This document shows, piece after piece, positions 8,838-17,703 of a DNA stretch of 64,000 nucleotides. The DNA lies in the NCBI GenBank assembly GCA_040839025.1, contig JBFPJN010000002.1:248001-312000 (forward strand), given 5' to 3'. How positions within the stretch are numbered: position 1 is the first letter of the stretch; each line of letters starts with the position of its first letter. Position numbers and translations under genes: made by a program. The notes beneath the pieces were generated by a model. That model saw only the letters and a program-made list of their open reading frames with translations, made no database searches and was not told the DNA's origin. The DNA comes from Alphaproteobacteria bacterium LSUCC0719 (lineage in GTDB: Bacteria > Pseudomonadota > Alphaproteobacteria > Puniceispirillales > Puniceispirillaceae).

Positions 8838-10431
8838 CGGATACCTCATTGTTGGTCAGGGTTTGTGGCGGCTGTGTCGCCAAGGTCTGTGTGATCATTG
8901 TATCAGCGTTTAATGGCTGCAGACCAAATCTGGCTTCAATCCTTGCTGCCAGCGCCGGCTCGACAAGCTGGCGTGGTGGTGCGGCAAGATGTTCGCGCAC
9001 CCTGTCATGCGCCCGTCGCCAGCTGTCGGGACGGCCATCATCCTGCCATTCGCCGATACTGCGCCGGTCACCGATCGCCGGATAGAAAAAGTCGCTTGTC
9101 ATCCGCGCCAGCGTGCTTTGCTCGCCCAGAAAATGCCCGGCACCCGTGGCGGCATGATGGATCGCCGCAGGGTCGAGCGTGTCATCGGACACCTCTATGG
9201 CCGTATGCGCGCTGAGGATGGCACCAAGCATGTCATTGTCGATCACATAGGATTCCAGCGATGTCCCCATCAGGCTTGCCTGTGTTCCTGCCGCCTGGGT
9301 GATGAAATGCGCGCCTGCCTGCACGGCCAGCGTGACCGCAAGGCATTTTTCGTGGCCGGCCTGTGCGTCGGGCCATTTGGAATCGGTCGCGCCGGCGATG
9401 GTCGAGCTTGGCAAGCCATAGAACCGCGCCATCTGGATGGCTGCCGCCGTCAGCTTGGCCTGTTCGCCGCCCCCACCGGACATGGCCCCGGTGCGCAGAT
9501 CCGTCACCATCGGTCGTGGTCCGAACACCGCCCGCGCCCGGGGGTCGACAAGCCACGCCAGCACCATCCCGGCAAGCGTTTCGGCTGTTGTCTGTGCCAC
9601 ACAGCCGGCGATTGTGACAGGGCTTGACGCACCAAGCTGGCCAAATGTGTTGACCATGACGGGGATACCACGCTCGACAGCGCGGATCAGCACGCCGGCG
9701 GATTCGGCGTCAAACCGCAACGGGGGAACAATGTGATTGACGTTCAGCGACAGGAAGGGCGCGGCCCGGAACGCCGCCTCGGACCCGGCAAGCATGTAGA
9801 CAAGCGCGGCAATCTCGTCGACCGCCTCGCGTGACGAGGCACTGACCATGACATGCTTTTCGGTGCCGGCAAGACAGGCCCAGGCGGTATTCAGCTCCAT
9901 CTTCAGGGGCGGGTCGATATCGCATGCCACCATCGGGCGGCTGAAGAAGTGAATATGTTCCAGACCGTCGACAAGGCGCGCCGCAGCATGAATATCGGCA
10001 AGCGTCGAGGGTCGGTATTGTCCGCTGTCGAGATCGAGGATTTGCGGTGACGCGCCACCGGTGCCGACATGCACGGCATCACCGCCAAGCACAAGCTGGC
10101 CAGTCCTGCCCCGCCCATGCAGTGTGATGTCGCGCGGCAGTCCGGCCAGCGCCGCCTCGACAAGCGACCGGGGAAAACACAGCCTGCCATCATCGCCCTG
10201 CGTCACGCCGGCAGCCTTCGCCAGATCGATCACCGCCTGCGGGGCCTCGGCAATGCCGGTATGCGCCAGCAAATGCAGCGCCGCCTCGTGGATCCGCTGC
10301 ACTGCCGCATCATCGAGAAGCCGCAATCGACCACCGACCGGCGCCAGCACCGGCATTGTCACATCCGGCGTCACACCGGCCTTGGCGCGGCGCCCCCGGC
10401 GATGGCGGCTTGTAAGGTTGCTGTCCGACAT
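8827..10431 (-). CDS. MttB-family methyltransferase (trimethylamine methyltransferase family), no pyrrolysine
   Basis: A 534-residue member of the MttB superfamily, corrinoid-dependent methyltransferases for quaternary or tertiary amines. The reading frame is uninterrupted: there is no in-frame UAG, so this is the non-pyrrolysine branch, in which studied members demethylate glycine betaine and related compounds. Recognisable stretches include RFYGLPSSTIAG and the C-terminal HLAAPPRQLVEP. No corrinoid protein or reactivating protein is encoded nearby, so partners must be elsewhere or the function differs. It is the first gene of a pair with the ureohydrolase. The ribosome site upstream of the ATG is weak. 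Confidence 0.85.
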   Translation of the reverse strand: MSDSNLTSRHRRGRRAKAGVTPDVTMPVLAPVGGRLRLLDDAAVQRIHEAALHLLAHTGIAEAPQAVIDLAKAAGVTQGDDGRLCFPRSLVEAALAGLPRDITLHGRGRTGQLVLGGDAVHVGTGGASPQILDLDSGQYRPSTLADIHAAARLVDGLEHIHFFSRPMVACDIDPPLKMELNTAWACLAGTEKHVMVSASSREAVDEIAALVYMLAGSEAAFRAAPFLSLNVNHIVPPLRFDAESAGVLIRAVERGIPVMVNTFGQLGASSPVTIAGCVAQTTAETLAGMVLAWLVDPRARAVFGPRPMVTDLRTGAMSGGGGEQAKLTAAAIQMARFYGLPSSTIAGATDSKWPDAQAGHEKCLAVTLAVQAGAHFITQAAGTQASLMGTSLESYVIDNDMLGAILSAHTAIEVSDDTLDPAAIHHAATGAGHFLGEQSTLARMTSDFFYPAIGDRRSIGEWQDDGRPDSWRRAHDRVREHLAAPPRQLVEPALAARIEARFGLQPLNADTMITQTLATQPPQTLTNNEVSDVG

Positions 10432-10519
10432 TCAGGACCGTTCCGGATGGTCTGTTACGTTCCTGTCAGCATCGCGGCTTGATGCGCAGCCGGCAAGCGC
10501 CAAATACAGTGTCGGTTGA

Positions 10520-11428
10520 TCAGCTGGCTCTGTCTTCATTGCGAAGCAGCATCACCAGCGCCACCACCGTGGCGACAAGGCCAAGCAGCATCAAAGGCGG
10601 GGGCAGCGCGTTGCCAAACCCGATTTCCCACATCATGACCCAGCCCGGCGTCAGATAGGAATAGGCCATGACCTTGGCGCTTGGCAGGCGCAGCGTTGCA
10701 TATTGCAGCAGGAAGAAGGACGAGGCGGTCGCAAAGATCGTCAGATAGCCGATGGTCACCCAGACCATTGTCGGCAGCGCCAGCCAGTCGGTTGCGAGAA
10801 TGGCGTCAAACCCCACCACACCAAGCAGGATCGAGCCGGCAATCAGCATGCCAAAGGTGAACGCGGCCGCGCCCTCGCCCTGGTTCAGCTTGCGCACCAT
10901 CGGTGTGTACAGCGCATGGGCGATACAGCCGATGAAATAGACCATCTCGCCGCGCCCGATATCGAGCGCCGACATCGCCGCCAGATCACCCTTGAAGATG
11001 ACCCACAGCGCACCCCCACCGGCAATGGCGAGCGCCGTTGCCATGCGTGGTGTCGTGACCTGCCGCAGCAACAGCCAGCCAAAGGCAGCCGACATCAGCG
11101 GCATCAGCGTGAACACCGCCGCAGCCGAAACAGGGGTTGCGGTCTTCAGACCCTCGAACATCAGAACGAAATACAGCGTGAACAGACCACCAAGGACGAA
11201 ATAGCGCCACGGCCTGCGAAGATGGGATGGTTTCAGATCGCGCTGTATCGCGGCGACAAACCCCATGACAAACGTTGCCAGAACGAACCTGGCGGCGGTG
11301 ATGGCCTGGGGGTCGATATCATTCGCAACGATTGTGCCAAGGCTGAAGGAACCGGCGACAAGCGCCGAGAAACCGAGCATGGCAAGATGTCCACGCGCCT
11401 GGTCAGGGCTGAGTCCAAAACGCCCCAT
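10520..11428 (-). CDS. EamA/DMT-family transporter
   Basis: A 302-residue inner-membrane protein with about ten hydrophobic helices arranged as two EamA repeats, the drug/metabolite transporter fold used mostly for export of amino acids and small metabolites. The second repeat is seen in about residues 150-290. Its start codon overlaps the stop of the upstream kinase gene by one base (TAATG), so the two are translationally coupled. The transported compound cannot be inferred from sequence. Confidence 0.85.
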   Translation of the reverse strand: MGRFGLSPDQARGHLAMLGFSALVAGSFSLGTIVANDIDPQAITAARFVLATFVMGFVAAIQRDLKPSHLRRPWRYFVLGGLFTLYFVLMFEGLKTATPVSAAAVFTLMPLMSAAFGWLLLRQVTTPRMATALAIAGGGALWVIFKGDLAAMSALDIGRGEMVYFIGCIAHALYTPMVRKLNQGEGAAAFTFGMLIAGSILLGVVGFDAILATDWLALPTMVWVTIGYLTIFATASSFFLLQYATLRLPSAKVMAYSYLTPGWVMMWEIGFGNALPPPLMLLGLVATVVALVMLLRNEDRAS

Positions 11429-12420
11429 TATCCGCGCCGATCCAGATAATCACGTGCCAGCCTTGCCGACACAGTCGCAAAATGCGGCGCCTGCGAGCGC
11501 GCCAGATCGGTGTCCGAATGCGACCCGATCCACGCCAGCAGGGCCAACCGGCGCAGCATGATGAAACTGTCGATTTCATTCTTGTCGACATCGCTCAACG
11601 GTCGGACATCCTGATAGCCTTCAAGCCATGCCTGGCGCAGTGCCGGTACCTGCGGATGGTGTTCCATGAAACTGATCCCGGCTGCAAAGTCATACATGAA
11701 CCATCCCAACCCGCAATCGTCAAAATCAATCAGCCGTGTCCTGCCACCATCTATCAGCAGATTGGCAAGCCGCATGTCGGCGTGGATCAGGCCATATCTG
11801 TCACCCTGGCGGCCATAATCGGCAAGGCGGGCGCGAACCAGCATCTCGGCGGCGTCAATAGTCGCTGCGGCGTCGGCATCCAGTGCCGGAGCATCACGCC
11901 AGTTGCCCCAATTGGCGGCCGGGCCGAACACCGCTTCATCATCCCAGACCAGTCTTTCAAACGGATCCGGCCGCGTCCATGACATGCTGTGAAGATGTGT
12001 TCTGGCAGCGATCGCACCAAGCTGGCGAAACGGGTCGATCAGATTCTGGTCTGGGTCCGGCTCTTTACCTTCGAGGAATTCAAACATCACCATCCGGCGT
12101 GCGCCCACACCGGCAGCATCCATTGTCTGGATCGCCGCCCCGTCGCGACCGGGAATGGGTCGCGCGGTCTCAACGCCGCCCTCACGGTCGAGCGCCGCCA
12201 TCCAGGCAAGTTCGCATTCAATGGCACGGTGGCTGTGATAGCCCTGGCGGTGAACACGCAGCACCGAACGATAGTCGGGCGGTGACTCGACCAGATATGT
12301 GGCATTTTCCGACAGATTGATCAGACGTACCGTGGCATCCTGCGGCACATCCCACAGGCACAGCGCGGAACGCGCAAGGCCGGCGAGATCGGCAATCCGG
12401 TCCATATCAGAAGACGTCAC
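11428..12420 (-). CDS. Aminoglycoside-phosphotransferase-fold kinase
   Basis: A 330-residue small-molecule kinase of the APH/choline-kinase/homoserine-kinase fold. The catalytic Brenner motif is present (LIHADMRLANLL, with catalytic Asp and Mg-binding Asn), followed by the metal-binding IDFDD. It most likely phosphorylates a hydroxyl of an amino alcohol or amino acid in the cytoplasm; a resistance role is not implied. The GTG start at 12420 is supported by GGGAG seven bases upstream. It is the first gene of a two-gene operon with the EamA transporter. An inverted repeat lies about 43 bases upstream. Confidence 0.8.
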   Translation of the reverse strand: MTSSDMDRIADLAGLARSALCLWDVPQDATVRLINLSENATYLVESPPDYRSVLRVHRQGYHSHRAIECELAWMAALDREGGVETARPIPGRDGAAIQTMDAAGVGARRMVMFEFLEGKEPDPDQNLIDPFRQLGAIAARTHLHSMSWTRPDPFERLVWDDEAVFGPAANWGNWRDAPALDADAAATIDAAEMLVRARLADYGRQGDRYGLIHADMRLANLLIDGGRTRLIDFDDCGLGWFMYDFAAGISFMEHHPQVPALRQAWLEGYQDVRPLSDVDKNEIDSFIMLRRLALLAWIGSHSDTDLARSQAPHFATVSARLARDYLDRRG

Positions 12421-12745
12421 AGAGTATCTCCCTCACCGCAATCACGACACCTGTCTCCGACGTTCACGGAACACCGTGAAGACAGGAATGTAAACCGCTT
12501 TGCCCCACAGCGTGTTCCGCAACCAGAATACCGCCAGCTCACCAACTCGCCAGCCGGAAAGCCAATTGACACCCTTCGCTGTTGCCCGACACTATGACAA
12601 TGTGAACAGAACGACATAAAGAAACCGACTACGAATGTGGCTTTGGCCATCTGTCCCGCAGACAAGTTTTTTGTGTGCGGACAATGCCCAGAACCGCAGC
12701 TTTGATTGCGCCGGTATCCATATCCGGCGAAAGGGGAAGGTGTCC
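12421..12745. other. Divergent intergenic region between kinase and small membrane protein
   Basis: About 325 bases between two divergent genes, so it should hold both promoters. An inverted repeat is described separately at 12463-12480. A good ribosome site (AAGGGGAAGG, 12731-12740) serves the rightward gene. No other gene is supported here. Confidence 0.5.
12463..12480. promoter_or_regulatory. Inverted repeat upstream of the APH-fold kinase operon
   Basis: TTCACGG (12463-12469), AACA, CCGTGAA (12474-12480) is a perfect 7-bp palindrome. Outer sequences CCTGT (12450-12454) and ACAGG (12482-12486) extend it asymmetrically. Its place about 43 bases before the GTG start suits an operator or a leader hairpin. 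No cognate regulator is identified. Confidence 0.4.
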
Positions 12746-13168
12746 ATGGAAATCGGTCTGAAGATTCTGCATTATTTCTCGATCCTGTTTGCAGGCGGTA
12801 TTGCTGTTGGCAGCGGTGTCATGCAATCGGCCTATGCCCGCGCCGGCGAGGTGCCACCGCCACATGCCGGCAAGGCATTCGCCCTGCTGGGCTATATCGG
12901 GCTTGGGTCGATTGTGACCTTGTGGATTACCGGCATCGGGCTGGCCCACCTGATCTATGGCGGGTTGGGGATAAACGGCGCCTTTCACGTCAAGCTTCTT
13001 GGGGCGACGCTTGTGCTTGGTGTGTCAGTGACCGCCAATCTGCATGCGCGCGCTGCGATGAAGGCCAAGCGACCGCCCAATGCGGTGCTGATGAAGCGAC
13101 TGTTGCAGCTTGGACGTGGCGGCATCGCAATTGCGATCTGCGCGGCTGCGGTGGCCTTTACCAACTGA
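12746..13168 (+). CDS. Small four-helix membrane protein of unknown function
   Basis: A 140-residue hydrophobic protein with four predicted membrane helices (about residues 8-27, 43-70, 76-97 and 118-138). The ATG at 12746 follows AAGGGGAAGG at the right spacing; the frame is open upstream but that part is polar and lacks a ribosome site. Two or three conserved-looking His residues (HYF near 8, HLIYGG near 66, FHVKLL near 76) could bind a metal or haem as in CopD/DUF2269-like proteins, but that is a guess. It stands alone between divergent and convergent neighbours. Confidence 0.65.
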   Translation: MEIGLKILHYFSILFAGGIAVGSGVMQSAYARAGEVPPPHAGKAFALLGYIGLGSIVTLWITGIGLAHLIYGGLGINGAFHVKLLGATLVLGVSVTANLHARAAMKAKRPPNAVLMKRLLQLGRGGIAIAICAAAVAFTN

Positions 13169-13225
13169 ACGGATCGACATCCGTCAGATCTCAGCCGTCA
13201 CGTCGCCACCGCATGAGACCGGCAT

Positions 13226-13720
13226 CTAGGCACGACTGCGCCAGCGGGGAAACGCACGCCTGAAGCCGGTGTCGGCAACCGCGGCAAGATCATCGCCATC
13301 CATGTCTTCACGCGCCACCCTGTCTGCCAGGATTGGCAGCCGCTGCATTTGCCGCAGTAATTTCTTGGGAGCATCGCCAAGCGGCAGGTCGGACATGCCG
13401 GACAGCGTGGCAAAGACCCGCTTGCGCTCGGTGAATTCCGGCCATTTTTCCTTCACGTCGGTCACCTTGACCAGAAAATAGAATACCGGGTCGCGCTGGC
13501 GTGATTTTGCAGCAAAACAGAGCGGGCGCGACGTCTGTTTGACCTTGCCATGCAGACCAGCTTCCTCGAACAGCTCGCGTTTCACAGCCGTTACCAGCGC
13601 CTCACCCTGCTTCACCTCGCCTTTTGGCAGCGTCAGTTTGCCCTTATGGCGACGACTGCTGACAAGGCAGATTTCGATACCTCTGGTGGTTTTTCTGTAG
13701 GCTATGGCACCAACCTTCAT
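13226..13720 (-). CDS. Nudix hydrolase
   Basis: A 164-residue pyrophosphohydrolase. The Nudix box is perfect (GEVKQGE, then RELFEEAGL, about residues 36-58), so the metal-binding helix is intact. The N-terminal strand MKVGAIAYR and the KLTLPKGE stretch are typical of small diphosphoinositol/Ap4A-type or general housekeeping Nudix proteins. The ATG at 13720 has AGAGGTGATC directly upstream; a longer frame exists but is low-complexity and lacks a ribosome site. It follows the PPK2 gene end on the same strand after about 200 bases. Substrate not assigned. Confidence 0.85.
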   Translation of the reverse strand: MKVGAIAYRKTTRGIEICLVSSRRHKGKLTLPKGEVKQGEALVTAVKRELFEEAGLHGKVKQTSRPLCFAAKSRQRDPVFYFLVKVTDVKEKWPEFTERKRVFATLSGMSDLPLGDAPKKLLRQMQRLPILADRVAREDMDGDDLAAVADTGFRRAFPRWRSRA

Positions 13721-13918
13721 GATCACCTCTTGTGAAACCTGCAAATCCTGTGCGGGATATATGCAATCATTGCGGTAATTTGCGATGAAGGCAAAGCAAT
13801 TCAAATTGTGGCGAAAAGCCCGTGGACTGAGCCAGACCGGGGCTGCCAAGTGGACGCCATTGGGCATGGCCCCGGGCGCGACCTGCCGCCCCCGAAGACA
13901 TGTCGCCAAACATCCCGA

Positions 13919-14836
13919 TCAGTAGATTTTCGGAATATAGAGATTGTCCGGCAGGGTTCGCCGCTCGTAATCCGGATTGAACACACGTTCGGGAAGCACA
14001 ATCCTCTCATGCGGGATTTCGCGGTAAGGTATCTGCGACAGGATATGTTCCATACAGTTCAAGCGTTCGCGTTTCTTGTCATTTCCCTCGACGATGTACC
14101 AGGGGGCCTCGTCGATGGATGTTCGCTCGAACATCTCTTCCTTGGCCTTTGTGTATTGCTCCCAGCGGATCCGGCTTTCAAGATCCATCGGCGAGAGCTT
14201 CCACTGCTTCATCGGATCCTGGATACGCATCTTGAATCGAAGCTGCTGTTCCTCGTCGGTAATCGAGAACCAGTATTTCAGCAGGATGATTCCGGAGCGC
14301 ACCAGCATTCTTTCGAACTCGGTGACGTCCTGAAAGAACTGCTCGACCTCATCGTCGCTTGCAAAGCCCATGACACGTTCAACGCCGGCGCGGTTGTACC
14401 ATGACCTGTCAAACAGGACGATCTCGCCACCAGCGGGAAGATGCGGCACATAACGCTGGAAATACCATTGTGACATTTCGCGCTCGGACGGCTTTGGCAG
14501 CGCCACAACGCGCGCGACACGCGGGTTCAGACGCTGGGTGATACGTTTGATGACACCACCCTTGCCGGCGCTGTCGCGGCCTTCGCAGATGATCAGAATC
14601 TTCGCGTTTTCCTCTACCACCCAATCCTGCAGCTTGATCAGTTCCGCCTGCAGACGAAGCAGGTTCGGATAATAGACCGCGCCTTCAAGGCTGTCGGGAT
14701 GCTGCTGTTTGTAGAGCTTGCGCACCTCTTCCGACAACATCGGTTCGTTGAATTCGGCCTCGAGGAGATCATCCAGCGTTTCCTCGAGTTCAAGCTGCAT
14801 CCAGTCGCGCAATCTGTCGAACCTGTCTTCGGTCAT
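13919..14836 (-). CDS. ppk2: Polyphosphate kinase 2
   Basis: About 305 residues. PPK2 transfers phosphate between polyphosphate and nucleotides. The P-loop (CEGRDSAGKGGVIKR, about residues 85-99), the Walker B/lid region (LFDRSWYNRAGVERVMGF) and the FKMRIQDPMKQWKLSP segment are all characteristic. The single-domain length fits class I PPK2 that makes NDP to NTP or the reverse. Several starts are possible in the leader MMERGMM; the last ATG is used because GAGG is properly spaced before it. It is monocistronic, with the Nudix gene downstream on the same strand. Confidence 0.92.
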   Translation of the reverse strand: MTEDRFDRLRDWMQLELEETLDDLLEAEFNEPMLSEEVRKLYKQQHPDSLEGAVYYPNLLRLQAELIKLQDWVVEENAKILIICEGRDSAGKGGVIKRITQRLNPRVARVVALPKPSEREMSQWYFQRYVPHLPAGGEIVLFDRSWYNRAGVERVMGFASDDEVEQFFQDVTEFERMLVRSGIILLKYWFSITDEEQQLRFKMRIQDPMKQWKLSPMDLESRIRWEQYTKAKEEMFERTSIDEAPWYIVEGNDKKRERLNCMEHILSQIPYREIPHERIVLPERVFNPDYERRTLPDNLYIPKIY

Positions 14837-14967
14837 CATTCCTCTTTCCATCACAAGCCAAGCCGCCGCGGGCCGATTGTAGCATGAAAGCCGGCCTTGA
14901 AACCATTACCAGGCCGCGCAGCGGGCGGATGGGACAAGGCATGCCCAGCCTGCCCCGATATTGTAAG

Positions 14968-15852
14968 TCAGCCCGCAAATCGGGCCTGTGGCACACCGCC
15001 AGTGGCAAGACCGGTGACGGCAAACAGGCCACCTGCCTGCGGCTGTGCCGGGTCATCGACAAGACCGTCACCCATCGAGGTGACATAGAGTGTCGCCAGA
15101 TCGGCGCCACCAAACATCACCTTTGTCGGACGTTCGACCGGCATCTCGACAATCTGGTCAACACGCCCGTCCGGCGTGATGCGCACAATCTGCCAGCCAC
15201 CAAAGCCAGCCATCCAGTAGCATCCATCGGCATCCACCGTCGCACCATCGGGCCGGCCGGCAATCCGGTGCGTGTCAAAGAACAGGCGCTGCCCGGAAGG
15301 CGTGCCGGTCTCAGGGTCGTAATCACAGGCCCAGATTGTCCGTACATCGCGGTTGGTATCGGCAAAATACATCACCGTGCCGTCGGGCGAGAACGCCAAC
15401 CCGTTGGTGGTGAACACAGGATCGAACCAGCATGTCACCTCATGCGTCGTGTCGAGCCTGTAAAAGCGGCCACGACGTTCCGGGGGCGATCCGTCATCCC
15501 GCATCGTGCCGGCCCAGAACCTGCCCTGAAGGTCCGTGGTGCCGTCATTGAACCGGTTGCCGACAAGGCCGGATTCTGGATCGGCCAGAGGGCTGCGCGC
15601 GCCGCTGTCAGGATCGAAAAGATGGATTCCACTTGCCGCACCCACCACCAGTCCACCTGCCTCACGCCGGGCCAGACAGGCGACCGGCTCGCCCCAGTCG
15701 AAGGTGGTGTTCAGCGCCGTCTGAGGATCATATCGGTGGACGAGTCCAGCCTTGATATCGACCCACCACAACGCCTGGTCTGCCACATCCCATACCGCGC
15801 CTTCGCCAAGCCTTGCATGGCAGTCGACAACACATTCAACGGCTATGGTCAT
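14968..15852 (-). CDS. SMP-30/gluconolactonase family lactonase
   Basis: A 294-residue six-bladed beta-propeller that opens sugar lactones in a divalent-metal-dependent way. Conserved elements: Glu in LGEGAVWD near residue 16, Asn in VGNRFNDGTTD, Asn in TNGLAFSPDG and Asp in the PDGATVDADG turn, the four usual metal ligands. The ATG at 15852 is preferred as GAGGGA lies six bases before it. The gene is isolated, between PPK2 and LysR. Gluconolactone, xylonolactone and arabinonolactone hydrolases look alike, so the lactone is unassigned. Confidence 0.87.
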   Translation of the reverse strand: MTIAVECVVDCHARLGEGAVWDVADQALWWVDIKAGLVHRYDPQTALNTTFDWGEPVACLARREAGGLVVGAASGIHLFDPDSGARSPLADPESGLVGNRFNDGTTDLQGRFWAGTMRDDGSPPERRGRFYRLDTTHEVTCWFDPVFTTNGLAFSPDGTVMYFADTNRDVRTIWACDYDPETGTPSGQRLFFDTHRIAGRPDGATVDADGCYWMAGFGGWQIVRITPDGRVDQIVEMPVERPTKVMFGGADLATLYVTSMGDGLVDDPAQPQAGGLFAVTGLATGGVPQARFAG

Positions 15853-15918
15853 GACACGTCCCTCGGACAATCCCCAAAATCCGGTTCAAGCATGTCGCTG
15901 TCTGTCTGGCAACAGCAA

Positions 15919-16845
15919 TCATGCCGACGACCGTGACAGGGCCCGGTGCGCATCGTCAGATGCCAGTTCAGCCGCGATGACGTCGATGAAGCTGCGGACT
16001 TTCAGCGGTACGAACCTCTTGTCAGGATAGACCACATAGATACCGAGATCGGGCACCGTGTCATAATCGGGAAGCAGCCTGACAAGCCGGCCATCTGCCA
16101 GCGCATCGGCACAGCTGAAATGCGGCAGGATGGCGACCCCGACACCCTCGATGCAGGCATCCAGCATCATGCCGGCACTGTTGGCATAGAGCGCCGGGCG
16201 AAGCGCCACAGTTGTCTGAATGCCGGTGCTGTCACGACAGGACCAGCTCGATGCGGCAGAAGCGATTGAATAGATCACCGCCGGCATGGCTGAAATATCA
16301 GCCGGCCCGGTTGGCGCTCCCTCATCTGCCACAAGCCGAGGCGCTGCACACATATATAGCGGACAATCACCAACCCGCCGCGCAATGAGGCCCGAATCTT
16401 CCAGCACACCGATCCGCACGACAAGATCATAGCCGTCCTCGACAAGGTGGACGCGGCGATCATCGAAATCGACATCAACGACGACATCCGGATATTGTTT
16501 GGCATAGATGGCAATGGGACGGCGCAGAAACAATTCGCCAAACGACATCGGCACATTGACCCGAAGACGTCCCGAAGGGCGGAGCTGGGCATCGCCAAGC
16601 TGATCCAGCAACATGGCGAATTCATCATGGCCACGCACCAGGAGATCGGCAAGACGCTGTGCAGCTTCGGTTGCAACCACAGTGCGGGTCGTCCGGTAAA
16701 ACAGCACAAGGTTCAGACGCTGTTCAAGCGACTTGATCTGTTTGCTGACGGCAGCACCCGAGATACCAAGCTCCTCGGCCGCACCAACAAAACTGCCACG
16801 CTTCATGACCGCACGGAAAATATCGACAGCCGAGGAATAGAGCAT
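15919..16845 (-). CDS. LysR-family transcriptional regulator
   Basis: A 308-residue LTTR. The N-terminal winged helix-turn-helix is clear (SFVGAAEELGISGAAVSKQI, about residues 17-36), followed by the linker helix and a substrate-binding domain at about 90-300. It is divergent from a pirin gene; LTTR-pirin pairs of this kind are common and usually mean the LTTR controls pirin and itself. A perfect TAACCT-T-AGGTTA palindrome lies five bases before its start codon. Effector unknown. Confidence 0.92.
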   Translation of the reverse strand: MLYSSAVDIFRAVMKRGSFVGAAEELGISGAAVSKQIKSLEQRLNLVLFYRTTRTVVATEAAQRLADLLVRGHDEFAMLLDQLGDAQLRPSGRLRVNVPMSFGELFLRRPIAIYAKQYPDVVVDVDFDDRRVHLVEDGYDLVVRIGVLEDSGLIARRVGDCPLYMCAAPRLVADEGAPTGPADISAMPAVIYSIASAASSWSCRDSTGIQTTVALRPALYANSAGMMLDACIEGVGVAILPHFSCADALADGRLVRLLPDYDTVPDLGIYVVYPDKRFVPLKVRSFIDVIAAELASDDAHRALSRSSA

Positions 16846-16849
16846 TTAT

Positions 16850-16862
16850 TAACCTTAGGTTA
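16850..16862. promoter_or_regulatory. T-N11-A palindrome, candidate LysR operator
   Basis: TAACCT (16850-16855), T, AGGTTA (16857-16862) forms a perfect 6-bp inverted repeat that also satisfies the T-N11-A rule for LysR sites. It overlaps the ribosome site of the lysR gene and faces the divergent pirin gene about 108 bases away. Confidence 0.5.
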
Positions 16863-16969
16863 TTAGTCTTGTGATTTTGAATTTATTTATTTACCAGAAT
16901 TTGAAGTTAATGTTGAGCGGGAACGACGAACGCGGTTATAACAGGGCACCTCGCCCGGGAACAGGATGG

Positions 16970-17674
16970 ATGATCACCCACCACAGATATGAAACGCTCG
17001 GCGGTGCCAATCATGGATGGCTGAACGCCAAACATCATTTCAGCTTTGGAAGCTATCGCGACCCGGCCAAGATGAGTTTCGGTGAGTTGCTGGTGATCAA
17101 TGACGATGTGATCCAGCCGCATACCGGCTTTGACACCCACCCGCATGCGGACATGGAAATCATCACCTATGTCCGCCGCGGCGCAATCAGCCACAAGGAC
17201 AGCCGCGGCAACAGCGGGCGGACCACGGCCGGCAACATCCAGGTGATGAGTGCAGGCACCGGCATTTCGCATTCCGAGTACAACCACGAGGATGAGGCGA
17301 CCAACATATTCCAGATCTGGATCATGCCGAGGAGCCGCGGCATTGAACCACGATGGGATGCCATCGAGTTTCCGAAAACCCCGGCCGGCACATCGCTGTC
17401 ACTTCTGGTTTCAGGCGACGGTGCGGCACCGCTGTCAATTCATCAGGATGCACGGATCTATGCCGGCACCCTGGCTGCCGACACCACCCTGACGCATCAT
17501 ATCGAGGGTCAGGCCTATCTGCTGGTTTCCGAGGGCGAAGTCACCATCGACGGCCATAGCGCGAAACGCGGCGATGGCCTTGCCATTTCAGGGCAGGACA
17601 GCATCAGCCTTGCCGCGACAACAGACAGCGAGGTTCTGGTGATCGAGGTGCCGGGGCTGGTCGAGGCGCGCTAA
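16970..17674 (+). CDS. Pirin family bicupin protein
   Basis: A 234-residue pirin. The metal-binding motif of the N-terminal cupin is present: THPHADMEIITYV (two His), then GISHSEYN (His, Glu). Bacterial pirins include quercetin dioxygenases and modulators of central metabolism. The chosen ATG at 16970 starts just before the conserved HHRYETLGGANHGWL. The frame is open from 16871, but the extra 33 residues are unlike pirins. The gene is divergent from a LysR gene and ends in a 17-base tandem duplication. Confidence 0.88.
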   Translation: MITHHRYETLGGANHGWLNAKHHFSFGSYRDPAKMSFGELLVINDDVIQPHTGFDTHPHADMEIITYVRRGAISHKDSRGNSGRTTAGNIQVMSAGTGISHSEYNHEDEATNIFQIWIMPRSRGIEPRWDAIEFPKTPAGTSLSLLVSGDGAAPLSIHQDARIYAGTLAADTTLTHHIEGQAYLLVSEGEVTIDGHSAKRGDGLAISGQDSISLAATTDSEVLVIEVPGLVEAR

Positions 17675-17703
17675 TCCTGCAGGGCCGCTAATCCTGCAGG
17701 GCC
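17670..17703. repeat. Perfect 17-base tandem duplication at convergent gene ends
   Basis: GCTAATCCTGCAGGGCC occurs at 17670-17686 and again at 17687-17703 with no gap. The first copy holds the stop codon of the pirin gene and the second the stop codon of the convergent winged-helix gene. It looks like a recent local duplication that kept both gene ends intact. Confidence 0.85.

Noticed and set aside
8827-10431. Possible pyrrolysine-containing methyltransferase
   Set aside because: No in-frame UAG is present, so this is the non-pyrrolysine branch.
10703-11449. Plus-strand open frame opposite the EamA gene
   Set aside because: The translation is highly polar and repetitive, as expected from the reverse complement of a membrane-protein gene.
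14884-15936. Long open frame on the plus strand opposite the SMP-30 gene
   Set aside because: It is antisense to a well-supported lactonase, has low-complexity Arg/Gly/Pro-rich composition and no family motif; GC-rich codon bias creates such frames.
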